The notes under the pieces were generated by a model that made no database searches, was not told where the DNA came from, and worked only from the letters and a program-made list of their open reading frames with translations. Positions 1 through 7,153 of a DNA stretch of 7,235 nt are shown here, piece after piece (the stretch's first letter is position 1; every line of letters begins with the position of its first letter). The translations under genes and the position numbers were made by a program. The stretch covers positions 1-7,235 of the forward strand of contig JAQWSA010000121.1 in NCBI GenBank assembly GCA_029243445.1. Reading direction: 5' to 3'. The stretch comes from Alphaproteobacteria bacterium. Lineage in GTDB: Bacteria > Pseudomonadota > Alphaproteobacteria > UBA6615.

Positions 1-637
1 CAATATTAGGAACTCTATTGAATAGCATAGAAATCAAATCTGCAAATTCGTCAGGCACGGCGTAACCAACCGTATCTGGAATATTAATAGTAGTAGCTCC
101 AGCTCTAATCGCACTTTCTACAACACGGCATAAAAAATCACGTTCTGTTCTAGAGCCGTCCTCTGGAGACCATTCTACATCAGGACATAGATTACGTGCA
201 TGTGTTACACTATCAATAATAGCCTGATGAACCTCATCTGGACCCATCTGAAGTTTTACCCTCATATGTAAAGGACTAGTAGATAAAAATGTGTGTATAC
301 GCGGTTTCACTGCTCCTTTTAATGCTTCCCAGGCCCTATCTATATAATTTACTGAAGCCCGAGCTAAACCCGCAACGCTACTATCTTTAACAGCATTAGC
401 TACCTCTCTTACAGCATCAAAATCTCCGTTTGATGCTATAGGAAAACCTGCCTCAATTATATCAACACCCATCTCTTCAAGCATTAAGGCAACTCTCACT
501 TTTTCCTCTAAATTCATAGAGCATCCAGGAGATTGCTCGCCGTCACGCAAGGTAGTATCAAAAATACTCACGTAGTCTTTTTTATTGCCTTCTATGTAAG
601 GCGCAGAATTTATTGACTTAATATCTTTGGCGGTCAT
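1..637 (-). CDS. leuA: 2-isopropylmalate synthase, N-terminal part (cut by window edge)
   Basis: LeuA condenses 2-oxoisovalerate with acetyl-CoA to give 2-isopropylmalate, the first committed step of leucine synthesis, in the cytoplasm. Translating from the ATG at 637-635 gives 212 open codons to the left edge with no stop, so the rest of the catalytic TIM barrel and the C-terminal leucine-sensing domain lie outside the window. Family motifs are in order: FDTTLRDGEQSPG at about residues 26-38 (metal and oxoacid site), EAGFP at 62-66, RIHTFLSTSPLHM at 113-125, WSPEDGSRTERDFL at 156-169 and NIPDTVGY at 185-192. An in-frame TAA lies six codons upstream, so this ATG is the earliest ATG start. Its ribosome site is weak (GGA about 9 bases upstream). 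The start overlaps the stop of a small upstream ORF (634-696), and the leader is highly structured. The reading frame is clean. Identification is secure; gene length and downstream neighbours cannot be judged. Confidence 0.96.
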   Translation of the reverse strand, partial: MTAKDIKSINSAPYIEGNKKDYVSIFDTTLRDGEQSPGCSMNLEEKVRVALMLEEMGVDIIEAGFPIASNGDFDAVREVANAVKDSSVAGLARASVNYIDRAWEALKGAVKPRIHTFLSTSPLHMRVKLQMGPDEVHQAIIDSVTHARNLCPDVEWSPEDGSRTERDFLCRVVESAIRAGATTINIPDTVGYAVPDEFADLISMLFNRVPNI

Positions 638-696
638 TGGTCCAGTTCCAATTTAGGTTCGTTAACTCTAGCACTCGTAACGACTCCCCTAAACAT
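634..696 (-). CDS. Candidate 20-codon upstream ORF overlapping the leuA start
   Basis: ATG at 696-694 opens a 20-residue frame that ends in TGA at 636-634, so its stop shares ATGA with the leuA start. An AGGG lies five bases before the ATG. The peptide begins MFRGVVTSAR and ends PKLELDQ. It has two leucine codons (TTG, CTG) near its end but no run of leucine codons, so it does not look like a classical leucine attenuator peptide. Its Shine-Dalgarno and start both lie in the 3' arm of the hairpin at 679-748. A role in translational coupling to leuA is inference. An ORF of this length can arise by chance, so confidence is low. Confidence 0.25.
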   Translation of the reverse strand: MFRGVVTSARVNEPKLELDQ

Positions 697-748
697 GACA
701 ACCCTAAAACTAAGGGTTATAATGATGTTTAGGGGCACCTAAGTCGTT
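679..748 (-). promoter_or_regulatory. Large composite hairpin in the leuA leader
   Basis: Three nested perfect arms can be read directly: AACGACT (679-685) with AGTCGTT (742-748), CCCCTAAACAT (686-696) with ATGTTTAGGGG (725-735), and AACCCT (700-705) with AGGGTT (713-718). Together they give 24 base pairs with a 7-base terminal loop. The two outer stems stack with no break on one side and a 6-base bulge (736-741) on the other. No T-run follows on either strand, so it is not a standard intrinsic terminator. It ends about 40 bases before the leuA ATG on the transcribed strand. It could be an RNA structure controlling leuA, a DNA operator or a palindromic repeat element. Its presence is certain; its function is unknown. 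Confidence 0.6.
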
Positions 749-768
749 GACTAAAGCTGCCGCTGAAC

Positions 769-822
769 ATCTTTTTTGCAAAGCAAAAAAACCTACTTAT
801 TAATATGGAGCGCAAAAAAGAT
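769..822 (-). repeat. Inverted repeats with a shared arm, mutually exclusive pairings
   Basis: ATCTTTTTTGC at 769-779 has a perfect 11-base inverted partner, GCAAAAAAGAT, at 812-822. It also has a closer 8-base partner, GCAAAAAA, at 783-790, which leaves a 3-base loop. The shared arm can pair with only one at a time. The element lies 21 bases upstream of the large leuA-leader hairpin, and together they could form a switchable leader. The arms are mostly A/T, so the energies are modest and chance pairing is possible. Confidence 0.35.
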
Positions 823-969
823 TTTGAGAAACAGTTCACTTCACACCCCGTAGATAAATCATGCAATGTCTATAATTCCTTATCTCCATTAAGTTGGACT
901 ACCTATAAATTGTTTCAACTACCAACCCATAAAAATTTAAACATGCAAATACTTAGTAAGCAGTTTATC

Positions 970-995
970 AAAAAACTAATGTTAACTACTTAGTT
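970..995 (-). terminator. Weak terminator-like hairpin downstream of ilvC
   Basis: On the minus strand AACTAA (995-990) can pair with TTAGTT (979-974) across a 10-base loop, followed by four more T (973-970). The stem is only six A/T-dominated pairs and lies about 120 bases beyond the ilvC stop, so it would be a poor terminator. It is the best candidate for the end of the ilv transcript before leuA. Confidence 0.18.
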
Positions 996-1116
996 CTAGG
1001 CCTTTTTTATTGTTAACCGCAATGATTTAATTAAAAATTATATCTATTAAATATAACAATAGCGAAAATATCTATCTTTTTTATAGTTATATTTATTGCC
1101 TTAGATCTAACAACAT

Positions 1117-2187
<1,071 letters not shown>

Positions 2188-2253
2188 AGCAAGATGTTAT
2201 TTACATGTCGAAGTGTCATTTGCCAACGCAGACTTTGAAATGTTTTTAAAATA

Positions 2254-2769
2254 TTAATAATTATTTATTCTTTTTTCACCGCGTTTAATAGCAACAACTC
2301 CTGATCGAGCAATTTCAACAATTCCAAGATTACGCATCAACTCTAAAAAGCTCTCAATTTTCTCAGGTGATCCGTTTATAGAAAAAACAAAAGAATCTAC
2401 TGCTGTATCGACAACTCTTGCACGAAAAATATCGGCAATACGTAAGGCTTCTAGTCTTTCGGGGCCTGTATTAGTAATTTTAATCAAGATAAACTCATGT
2501 TCAACATGAGGTCCCTCTGCTGTCAAATCATTTACCTCTTGAACAGGTACCAAACGTTCCAACTGTGCCTTGATCTGCTCAATAATCATTGGAGTACCTG
2601 ATGTTACTACATTTATTCTTGAAGATGAATCATCTTCACTAACCGTAGCAACCGTTAAACTTTCGATATTATAGCCACGACCAGAGAATAAACCAACAAC
2701 CCTAGCTAAGACGCCAGGTTCATTATCAACTAGTACTGCTAGAACATGTCGTTCAAAATTATTTTTCAT
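2254..2769 (-). CDS. ilvH: Acetolactate synthase regulatory (small) subunit
   Basis: This subunit binds the large catalytic subunit IlvB, stimulates it and confers valine feedback inhibition. The protein has 171 residues, normal for the IlvH/IlvN type with two domains. The N-terminal ACT domain (about 8-80) shows DNEPGVLARVVGLFSGRGYNIESLTV at 15-40, the classic valine-binding region. The C-terminal domain (about 85-165) includes EFILIKI and the segment around FLELMRNLGIVEIARSG at 141-157. The start at ATG 2769 has only a weak ribosome site (GAG seven bases upstream). The stop is TAA. It lies 91 bases downstream of ilvB, in the usual large-then-small subunit order. The gene is intact, which suggests continued selection on the enzyme even though its partner gene carries a stop. 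ilvN is an equally valid name. Confidence 0.96.
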   Translation of the reverse strand: MKNNFERHVLAVLVDNEPGVLARVVGLFSGRGYNIESLTVATVSEDDSSSRINVVTSGTPMIIEQIKAQLERLVPVQEVNDLTAEGPHVEHEFILIKITNTGPERLEALRIADIFRARVVDTAVDSFVFSINGSPEKIESFLELMRNLGIVEIARSGVVAIKRGEKRINNY

Positions 2770-2794
2770 TTTACACTCTTACTTATAAAACGGA

Positions 2795-2821
2795 GCAAAA
2801 AACAAAACCAAAAGCTTGGCT
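2795..2821 (-). terminator. Weak hairpin plus T-run between ilvB and ilvH
   Basis: On the minus strand AGCCAA (2821-2816) pairs with TTGGTT (2811-2806) across a GCTT loop, including one G-T pair, and is followed by TTGTTTTTT. It has the layout of an intrinsic terminator but only two G-C pairs. It might partly reduce transcription into ilvH or simply be chance. Confidence is low. Confidence 0.18.
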
Positions 2822-2860
2822 AGGATTAATTGCCGTTTAAAAAAGGAAAATCATACTGCC

Positions 2861-3817
2861 CTAGACCAGTACCATTCCATCTTCAGATTGTGTTTGTTCT
2901 TTCTGTTCATTAAGACCTAGTAATATTTCATTATGTGCTGCTCCCCCAGGAATCATAGGAAAACAGTTTTCTTCCTTTGAAACAACCATATCAACTATTA
3001 CTGGCCCAGGCGTTTCAAGCATTTGATTAATAACACTATCAACCTCGTCGGGTTGTGTTGCCCGCAACCCTGTCATTCCATAAGATTCAGCAAGTTTAAT
3101 AAAATCTGGCAAACCAGCTGAATATGACTCAGCATATCTTCCACCATGAAGTAATTCTTGCCATTGACGCACCATTCCAAGCCATTCGTTATTTATAATA
3201 AAAACCTTAACAGGCAAGTTGTATTGGGCCATAGTTCCCAATTCTTGTATGTTCATCATTGTTGAACCTTCGCCAGCTATATCCACAACCAACTTATCTG
3301 GGTGAGCAACCTGAACACCAATTGCTGCCGGTAGTCCATAACCCATTGTTCCAAGACCACCAGATGTCATCCAATGATTCGGTTCTTCAAATTTATAAAA
3401 CTGGGCTGCCCACATTTGATGCTGACCTACCTCAGTAGTAATAAAAGTCTCGCGATCCTTAGTAAGCTCATACAATCTTTGAATTGCATATTGCGGCTTT
3501 ATAGAATCTTTGGGTGATAAGCCTTGATCGTATTTCAAACAATCAACTGATCGCCATTCATCTAATTGTTTCCACCATTTTTCTATTGCCTTACCATCTA
3601 TCTTAGGAGATTTCTTTTTCCATAAATCAAGTATTTGACTAATTACTGACCCAACATCTCCAATAATTGGTAAATCAACTGCAACATTTTTATTAATTGA
3701 ACTAGGATCAATATCAATATGTATTTTTTTTGACGTTGGCGAAAAAGCATCAATTCGACCAGTTACTCTATCATCAAATCTAGCACCAACCGCAACCATG
3801 AGATCACAACCATGCAT
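2861..3817 (-). CDS. ilvB: Acetolactate synthase large subunit, C-terminal part after in-frame stop
   Basis: This is the second part of one IlvB/IlvI-type catalytic subunit: the frame at 3817 is the same as that of the upstream half ending at 3833. It holds the rest of the central FAD-associated domain (GARFDDRVTGR at 11-21, IHIDIDPSSI at 32-41) and the thiamine-diphosphate-binding domain (TTEVGQHQMWAAQF at 127-140, SGGLGTMGYGLPAAIG at 152-167, MVRQWQELLHGGRY at 215-228). The cofactor motif reads AGEGS at 181-185, with Glu at 183 where Asp is usual. The ATG at 3817-3815 has GAGG 11 bases upstream and lies 15 bases after the stop, so reinitiation is conceivable, but the start falls inside a conserved region (the family reads through it). 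Counting the interrupted codon, the full protein would be about 589 residues, normal for the family. The stop is TAG. As a separate protein it would lack the catalytic Glu of the N-terminal half. Confidence 0.8.
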   Translation of the reverse strand: MHGCDLMVAVGARFDDRVTGRIDAFSPTSKKIHIDIDPSSINKNVAVDLPIIGDVGSVISQILDLWKKKSPKIDGKAIEKWWKQLDEWRSVDCLKYDQGLSPKDSIKPQYAIQRLYELTKDRETFITTEVGQHQMWAAQFYKFEEPNHWMTSGGLGTMGYGLPAAIGVQVAHPDKLVVDIAGEGSTMMNIQELGTMAQYNLPVKVFIINNEWLGMVRQWQELLHGGRYAESYSAGLPDFIKLAESYGMTGLRATQPDEVDSVINQMLETPGPVIVDMVVSKEENCFPMIPGGAAHNEILLGLNEQKEQTQSEDGMVLV

Positions 3818-3832
3818 AGCAAGATTCGCCTC

Positions 3833-3835
3833 TTA
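3833..3835 (-). other. ilvB: In-frame TAA interrupting ilvB
   Basis: The codon after HGT is TAA and the frame continues with EANLAMHGCDLMVAVGARFDD. Family members read HGTYEAN here, so a Tyr codon (TAT or TAC) has become TAA by one third-position change. The frame is identical on both sides, so no insertion or deletion is involved. TAA also ends ilvC, ilvH and the DUF1015 gene, which argues against TAA being a sense codon in this organism. A recent nonsense mutation or a sequencing/consensus error are the simplest explanations. Confidence 0.95.
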
Positions 3836-4630
3836 AGTTCCATGCATACCTAGCATTCCCAACCACTGAGTTGATGATGATGGAATAGCCCCTAATCCCA
3901 TCAGGGTGGTAGTAGCTGGGTAGCCAGTAAGCTTGACCAACTCAGATACAGCCCTGCAAGAATCTATTCCCGAGTTAATACAACCTCCTCCAATATAAAA
4001 TATTGGTCTCTTAGCATTAGCAATTAAATTGACCGCCTCTTTTATGCTTTGCGGATCTCCAGTTTTTAACGGTTGATAGTGTCGTTGTTCAACTTTTTCC
4101 GGTCCAACATACTCACCCTCAGCAAATTGCACATCCTTTGGTAAGTCTATAACTACTGGACCCGGTCGCCCGGATGCAGCTATATAAAAAGCCTCATGCA
4201 TAACACAAGGTAAGTCTGCAACATCCTTAACCAAATAGTTATGCTTAGTGCATGGTCTAGTTATTCCTGTAGTATCTGCCTCTTGAAAAGCGTCATTACC
4301 AATTAGGTGAGTTGGAACTTGTCCGGTCAGACATATCAAGGGAACACTATCCATCAGAGCGTCGGTTAAACCAGTTACCGCGTTAGTAGCACCTGGCCCG
4401 GACGTTACTAGTACCACGCCAATTTTTCCAGTAGACCGCGCGTATCCCTCAGCCATATGCACAGCACCTTGCTCATGACGCACTAAAATATGGCGCACTC
4501 TATTCTGTTTAAAAATAGCATCATACAATGGTAATACTGCACCACCAGGATAGCCGAATATAACTTCAACACCCTGATCAGCGAGCGCCTTTATAACTAT
4601 TTCAGCGCCTGACATACGATTCTCAGACAT
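3833..4630 (-). CDS. ilvB: Acetolactate synthase large subunit, N-terminal part (truncated by in-frame stop)
   Basis: The intact enzyme joins two pyruvates to acetolactate, or pyruvate with 2-oxobutyrate, using thiamine diphosphate, Mg and FAD. It is the entry to valine, leucine and isoleucine synthesis. This half has 265 residues: the pyrimidine-binding domain with FGYPGGAVLPLYDA at 25-38, the catalytic Glu in RHEQGAVHMAEGYA at 51-64 (E53), TSGPGATNAVTG at 76-87 and GNDAFQEADTTGITRPCTKHN at 111-131. Part of the central domain follows (FYIGGGC at 211-217, LGMLGMHGT at 257-265), then TAA. The ATG at 4630 has AAAGG nine bases upstream, a good start. Alone it lacks the cofactor-diphosphate domain and should be inactive. 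It is preceded by a 278-base spacer after miaA and followed in frame by the C-terminal half. The IlvI subtype (HGTYEAN) fits better than enteric IlvB. Family assignment is certain; whether a full-length protein is made is not. Confidence 0.85.
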   Translation of the reverse strand: MSENRMSGAEIVIKALADQGVEVIFGYPGGAVLPLYDAIFKQNRVRHILVRHEQGAVHMAEGYARSTGKIGVVLVTSGPGATNAVTGLTDALMDSVPLICLTGQVPTHLIGNDAFQEADTTGITRPCTKHNYLVKDVADLPCVMHEAFYIAASGRPGPVVIDLPKDVQFAEGEYVGPEKVEQRHYQPLKTGDPQSIKEAVNLIANAKRPIFYIGGGCINSGIDSCRAVSELVKLTGYPATTTLMGLGAIPSSSTQWLGMLGMHGT

Positions 4631-4766
4631 ACTATACTACCTTTCAAAATATTCACCGGAAGCTTCCAAATTTAATAGAAGCTGACGCAAACATTAGCAT
4701 ACCACCACACCGGCAATATTCCTTAATAAAAGTCCATGAAGACTGGCCCGACTTACTATCCCATTA

Positions 4767-4796
4767 AATATATATAATAAGCATTAGAAACTACAA
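4767..4796 (-). promoter_or_regulatory. Candidate promoter for the ilvB-ilvH genes
   Basis: On the minus strand TTGTAG (4796-4791) is followed after 16 bases by TATATA (4774-4769); shifted -10 choices ATATAT and TATATT give 17- and 18-base spacers. Transcription would begin near 4760, leaving a leader of about 130 bases before ilvB with no strong terminator-type hairpin. The 278-base spacer after miaA supports a separate promoter. Matches in A/T-rich DNA are easily found by chance. Confidence 0.35.
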
Positions 4797-4908
4797 TTAT
4801 ACTTCCAGCCCAGAAATTAAGTTAACACCATCAGAGACCTTCAAATTGATCTATTTTTCAAACCACTAATAAACTCCGGCACGCAACATAATAACAAATA
4901 TACTGTTG

Positions 4909-5853
4909 TCAAGATATATCTGAAATGATTTTCTCATGATTCATGTAAGAATATTTCAAAATCTTTATATTTTTTTTATTATTACTTTCTTCAACAGGGG
5001 TTTGATTCCGAAACCATGTCATCTGCCGTTTAGCATATCGTCTGGTTTGCTGTTGTGCTTTAGCAATAGCAATATCAAGATTAGTTTCTCCAGCTATGTA
5101 AGAAGTGAATTCCTTAAACGCAATAGCCTTAAATACCGGAAAGTTATTAAGCTTTTCATTATGAACGCGCCTCATTAATATTTTGACCTCTTCTATAACT
5201 CCATCTGAGATCATCTTGAAAATCCTTTTATCACAAGCCGCGTACAAATCTTTACGAGGAGGTGTTGTAATAACCATAGTAAACTTTAATTCAAGAGACT
5301 GTATTGATTCTTCTTGCCACAACGAAATTGATTTTCCTGTCGCTTCTATTACCTCCCAAGCCCTCATAAGACGTTGCACATCATTGGGTTGAATCCTTGC
5401 AGCCATAATTGGATCTTTTTTAGTAAGTTGGGTATAAAATTCTGTTTTCCCGACCTTAGAAAAAATATCACGCACTGACTTACGAACTGAAAGAGGTATA
5501 TTAGGGATTGGTGCAATTCCTTCAGTTAAAGCCTTTAAGTATAAGCCGGTTCCTCCTACAATAATTGGGAGCTTACCAATGCTTTGTATCTTTTTAATCT
5601 CAGTCAGAGCCAAAGCTTGCCAGCTTCCCGCGGAGCAACTCTCTGTAACATCTAAAATTCCATATAATCGATGAGGTATTCGTTTTTCTTCCTCTTCCGT
5701 AGGACGTGCAGTGAGAATTCTTAAATCACGATAAACCTGAATTGCATCAGCATTAACTATAACACCATCAAAATGCTCCGCAATAGCCAGTGCTAGACCA
5801 GACTTACCGCAGGCAGTCGGTCCACCAATCACAATGACCGGGGACTGCGTCAT
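4909..5853 (-). CDS. miaA: tRNA dimethylallyltransferase
   Basis: MiaA transfers a dimethylallyl group to N6 of adenosine 37 in tRNAs that read codons starting with U, improving decoding. Motifs are in family order: P-loop GPTACGKS at 11-18, NADAIQVYRDLRILTARPT at 34-52 (catalytic Asp 36), IIVGGTGLYLKAL at 97-109, NDVQRLMRAWEVIEATGKS at 157-175, PVFKAIAFKEF at 239-249 and TRRYAKRQMTWFRNQ at 270-284. I prefer the ATG at 5853 (314 residues): GGAG lies nine bases upstream and the P-loop sits near the N terminus, as usual. A GTG at 5868, five codons earlier, has no ribosome site and itself overlaps the GGAG. The gene begins 25 bases after the DUF1015 stop, so the two are probably co-transcribed. 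It ends in TGA. The usual Gly of KAIG is Ala here, a mild change. The gene looks functional. Confidence 0.96.
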   Translation of the reverse strand: MTQSPVIVIGGPTACGKSGLALAIAEHFDGVIVNADAIQVYRDLRILTARPTEEEEKRIPHRLYGILDVTESCSAGSWQALALTEIKKIQSIGKLPIIVGGTGLYLKALTEGIAPIPNIPLSVRKSVRDIFSKVGKTEFYTQLTKKDPIMAARIQPNDVQRLMRAWEVIEATGKSISLWQEESIQSLELKFTMVITTPPRKDLYAACDKRIFKMISDGVIEEVKILMRRVHNEKLNNFPVFKAIAFKEFTSYIAGETNLDIAIAKAQQQTRRYAKRQMTWFRNQTPVEESNNKKNIKILKYSYMNHEKIISDIS

Positions 5854-5862
5854 AGCTAATAT

Positions 5863-5866
5863 CTCC
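5863..5866 (-). promoter_or_regulatory. Ribosome binding site deciding the miaA start
   Basis: GGAG on the minus strand, nine bases before the ATG at 5853 and inside the 25-base gap after the DUF1015 stop. It favours this ATG over the GTG at 5868. Confidence 0.7.
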
Positions 5867-5878
5867 ACAGAGATTAAT

Positions 5879-7153
5879 TTAATCTATAGGGTATGAAACT
5901 AATCCATCAGCAAGCTTAGGTTCAAACCAAGTTGATTTTGGTGGCATCACTTCGCCTATATCAGCAACAGTCATTAAATCTTCAATTTCTGTTGGAAATA
6001 GAGAAAATGCCACCTCCCATTTTCCGCTATCAACTCTTAATTCTAGCTCTTCAAGACCACGAATACCTCCCACGAAATTAATACGTGGATCGGTACGCAA
6101 GTCACCGACACCTAGTAATGGCTGTAATATGCGATCAGATAATATACGCACATCCAGCTGCTCTATAACAGATGATTTTCTAGGCAAGGAAGCACGTAAG
6201 GCTAATTTGTACCAGACCCCTTCCAAATACATACCAAAAACTTGTCGACAGTTAGGTTTTACCGGATGACTAGAGCGAGTAACCTCAAAATCTTGATTTA
6301 AGCGATCGAGAAAATTACTCGAGGATAGATTATTCAAATCCAGGACAATCCGGTTATAATCTAATATTCGTAACTCATTGGATGGAAAAGCCACTATCAA
6401 AAATCTATTATAAGCCTCATTACCATTATGATTAGGATTCGCACTTCGTCTAATATCGCTTACCCGCGAAGCAGCAGCTGAGCGATGGTGGCCATCAGCT
6501 ATATATAAACAATCTAACTCTTCATATGCTAAGTCTATTCGATCTTTAACTATACTGTCTTCAACAAGCCATAATGAGTGTTTAACTCCATCACTCAGCT
6601 CAACTTCATAGAGTACTGGTCCCATAGTAATCTCATGAAGAATCATAGAAATAGATTCTATGGGTCGATGAACAACTAACACAGGTCCTGTTTGTGCGTT
6701 AACATAGTCAATTTGTTTTACTCGGTCACTTTCTTTATCAGGTTGTGTAAATTCGTGTCTTCGAATACGGTTTTCATTGTAGGCACTTATAGGAGCTACC
6801 CCTACCAGCCCCGTTTGAATATGGTTTTCGGTTTCTAATCTATAAATATAATAACAAGGATTCTTATCCTTAATTAAAACCCCAGACTTAATCATCTGGA
6901 ATATATTTTCTGCACCTTTTTCATAAACAGCATTAGAAAATGGATCAGTGTCTACAGGTAAATCAATTTCAGGTTTCGATATATGAAGAAAACTTAGAGG
7001 CTTGCCATCTGCTACTAGACGGGCTTCAGAACTGGACAAAACATCATATGGCGGAGCTGCAACTGCATCAACCGATTCAGGTTGGGGTCGCAAACCTTTA
7101 AAGGGATACATTAGACGCAAAGGATTAACACTTAAATCACTTATATTTGTCAA
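5879..7153 (-). CDS. DUF1015 family protein, function unknown
   Basis: This is a 424-residue soluble protein with no signal peptide or membrane segment. It carries the conserved marks of the DUF1015 family: YPFKGLRP at 16-23, AAPPYDVL at 32-39, LSFLHISKPEIDLP at 53-66, RIRRHEFTQPDKESDR at 129-144, AQTGPVLVV at 153-161, YIADGHHRSAAASR at 217-230, DPRINFVGGIRG at 355-366 and MPPKSTWFEPKLADGL at 403-418. The biochemical role is not established as far as I know. The DGHHR motif recalls the GxHR motif of ParB/sulfiredoxin-fold proteins, which include nucleotide-using serine kinases; that link is inference. The start is TTG at 7153, chosen because GAGGA lies seven bases upstream. The nearest in-frame ATG is codon 15, has no such site and would cut into the N terminus. 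The stop is TAA, 25 bases before miaA, suggesting one transcript. All motifs are intact, so the gene is probably functional. Confidence 0.9.
   Translation of the reverse strand: MTNISDLSVNPLRLMYPFKGLRPQPESVDAVAAPPYDVLSSSEARLVADGKPLSFLHISKPEIDLPVDTDPFSNAVYEKGAENIFQMIKSGVLIKDKNPCYYIYRLETENHIQTGLVGVAPISAYNENRIRRHEFTQPDKESDRVKQIDYVNAQTGPVLVVHRPIESISMILHEITMGPVLYEVELSDGVKHSLWLVEDSIVKDRIDLAYEELDCLYIADGHHRSAAASRVSDIRRSANPNHNGNEAYNRFLIVAFPSNELRILDYNRIVLDLNNLSSSNFLDRLNQDFEVTRSSHPVKPNCRQVFGMYLEGVWYKLALRASLPRKSSVIEQLDVRILSDRILQPLLGVGDLRTDPRINFVGGIRGLEELELRVDSGKWEVAFSLFPTEIEDLMTVADIGEVMPPKSTWFEPKLADGLVSYPID

Larger units (their letters stand above)
638..1116. other. ilvC-leuA intergenic region (479 bases)
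   Basis: This is the longest gene-free stretch. The leuA-proximal half (638-822) holds the structured leader elements listed separately. The ilvC-proximal half is very A/T rich and has weak inverted repeats: AATATAAC at 1050-1057 with GTTATATT at 1086-1093, and AACTAA at 974-979 with TTAGTT at 990-995. I could not fix a leuA promoter: TATAAT occurs at 1042-1037 on the minus strand, but no convincing -35 box is spaced correctly. A 62-codon plus-strand ORF at 805-993 lacks a ribosome site and is not accepted. The gap length suggests leuA is transcribed separately from ilvC, which is inference. Confidence 0.5.

Noticed and set aside
679..748. Hairpin as an intrinsic terminator
   Set aside because: No T-run follows the stem on either strand.
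729..770. 13-codon minus-strand ORF upstream of the leuA hairpin as a leader peptide
   Set aside because: Starts at 770 with no Shine-Dalgarno, contains a single leucine codon and ends inside the hairpin arm. Nothing supports translation.
805..993. 62-codon plus-strand ORF in the ilvC-leuA gap
   Set aside because: No Shine-Dalgarno, no recognisable motif, unusual composition for the region, and it runs against all other genes across the leuA leader. Most likely chance.
3833..3835. TAA recoded as tyrosine genome-wide
   Set aside because: TAA terminates ilvC, ilvH and the DUF1015 gene at the expected family lengths, so it works as stop here.
4936..5392. Two plus-strand ORFs (4936-5178 and 5183-5392)
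   Set aside because: Both lie antisense inside miaA, which has full family motifs on the minus strand. They are shadows.
5854..5868. GTG at 5868 as the miaA start
   Set aside because: No ribosome site precedes it and the GGAG for the ATG at 5853 lies within it.
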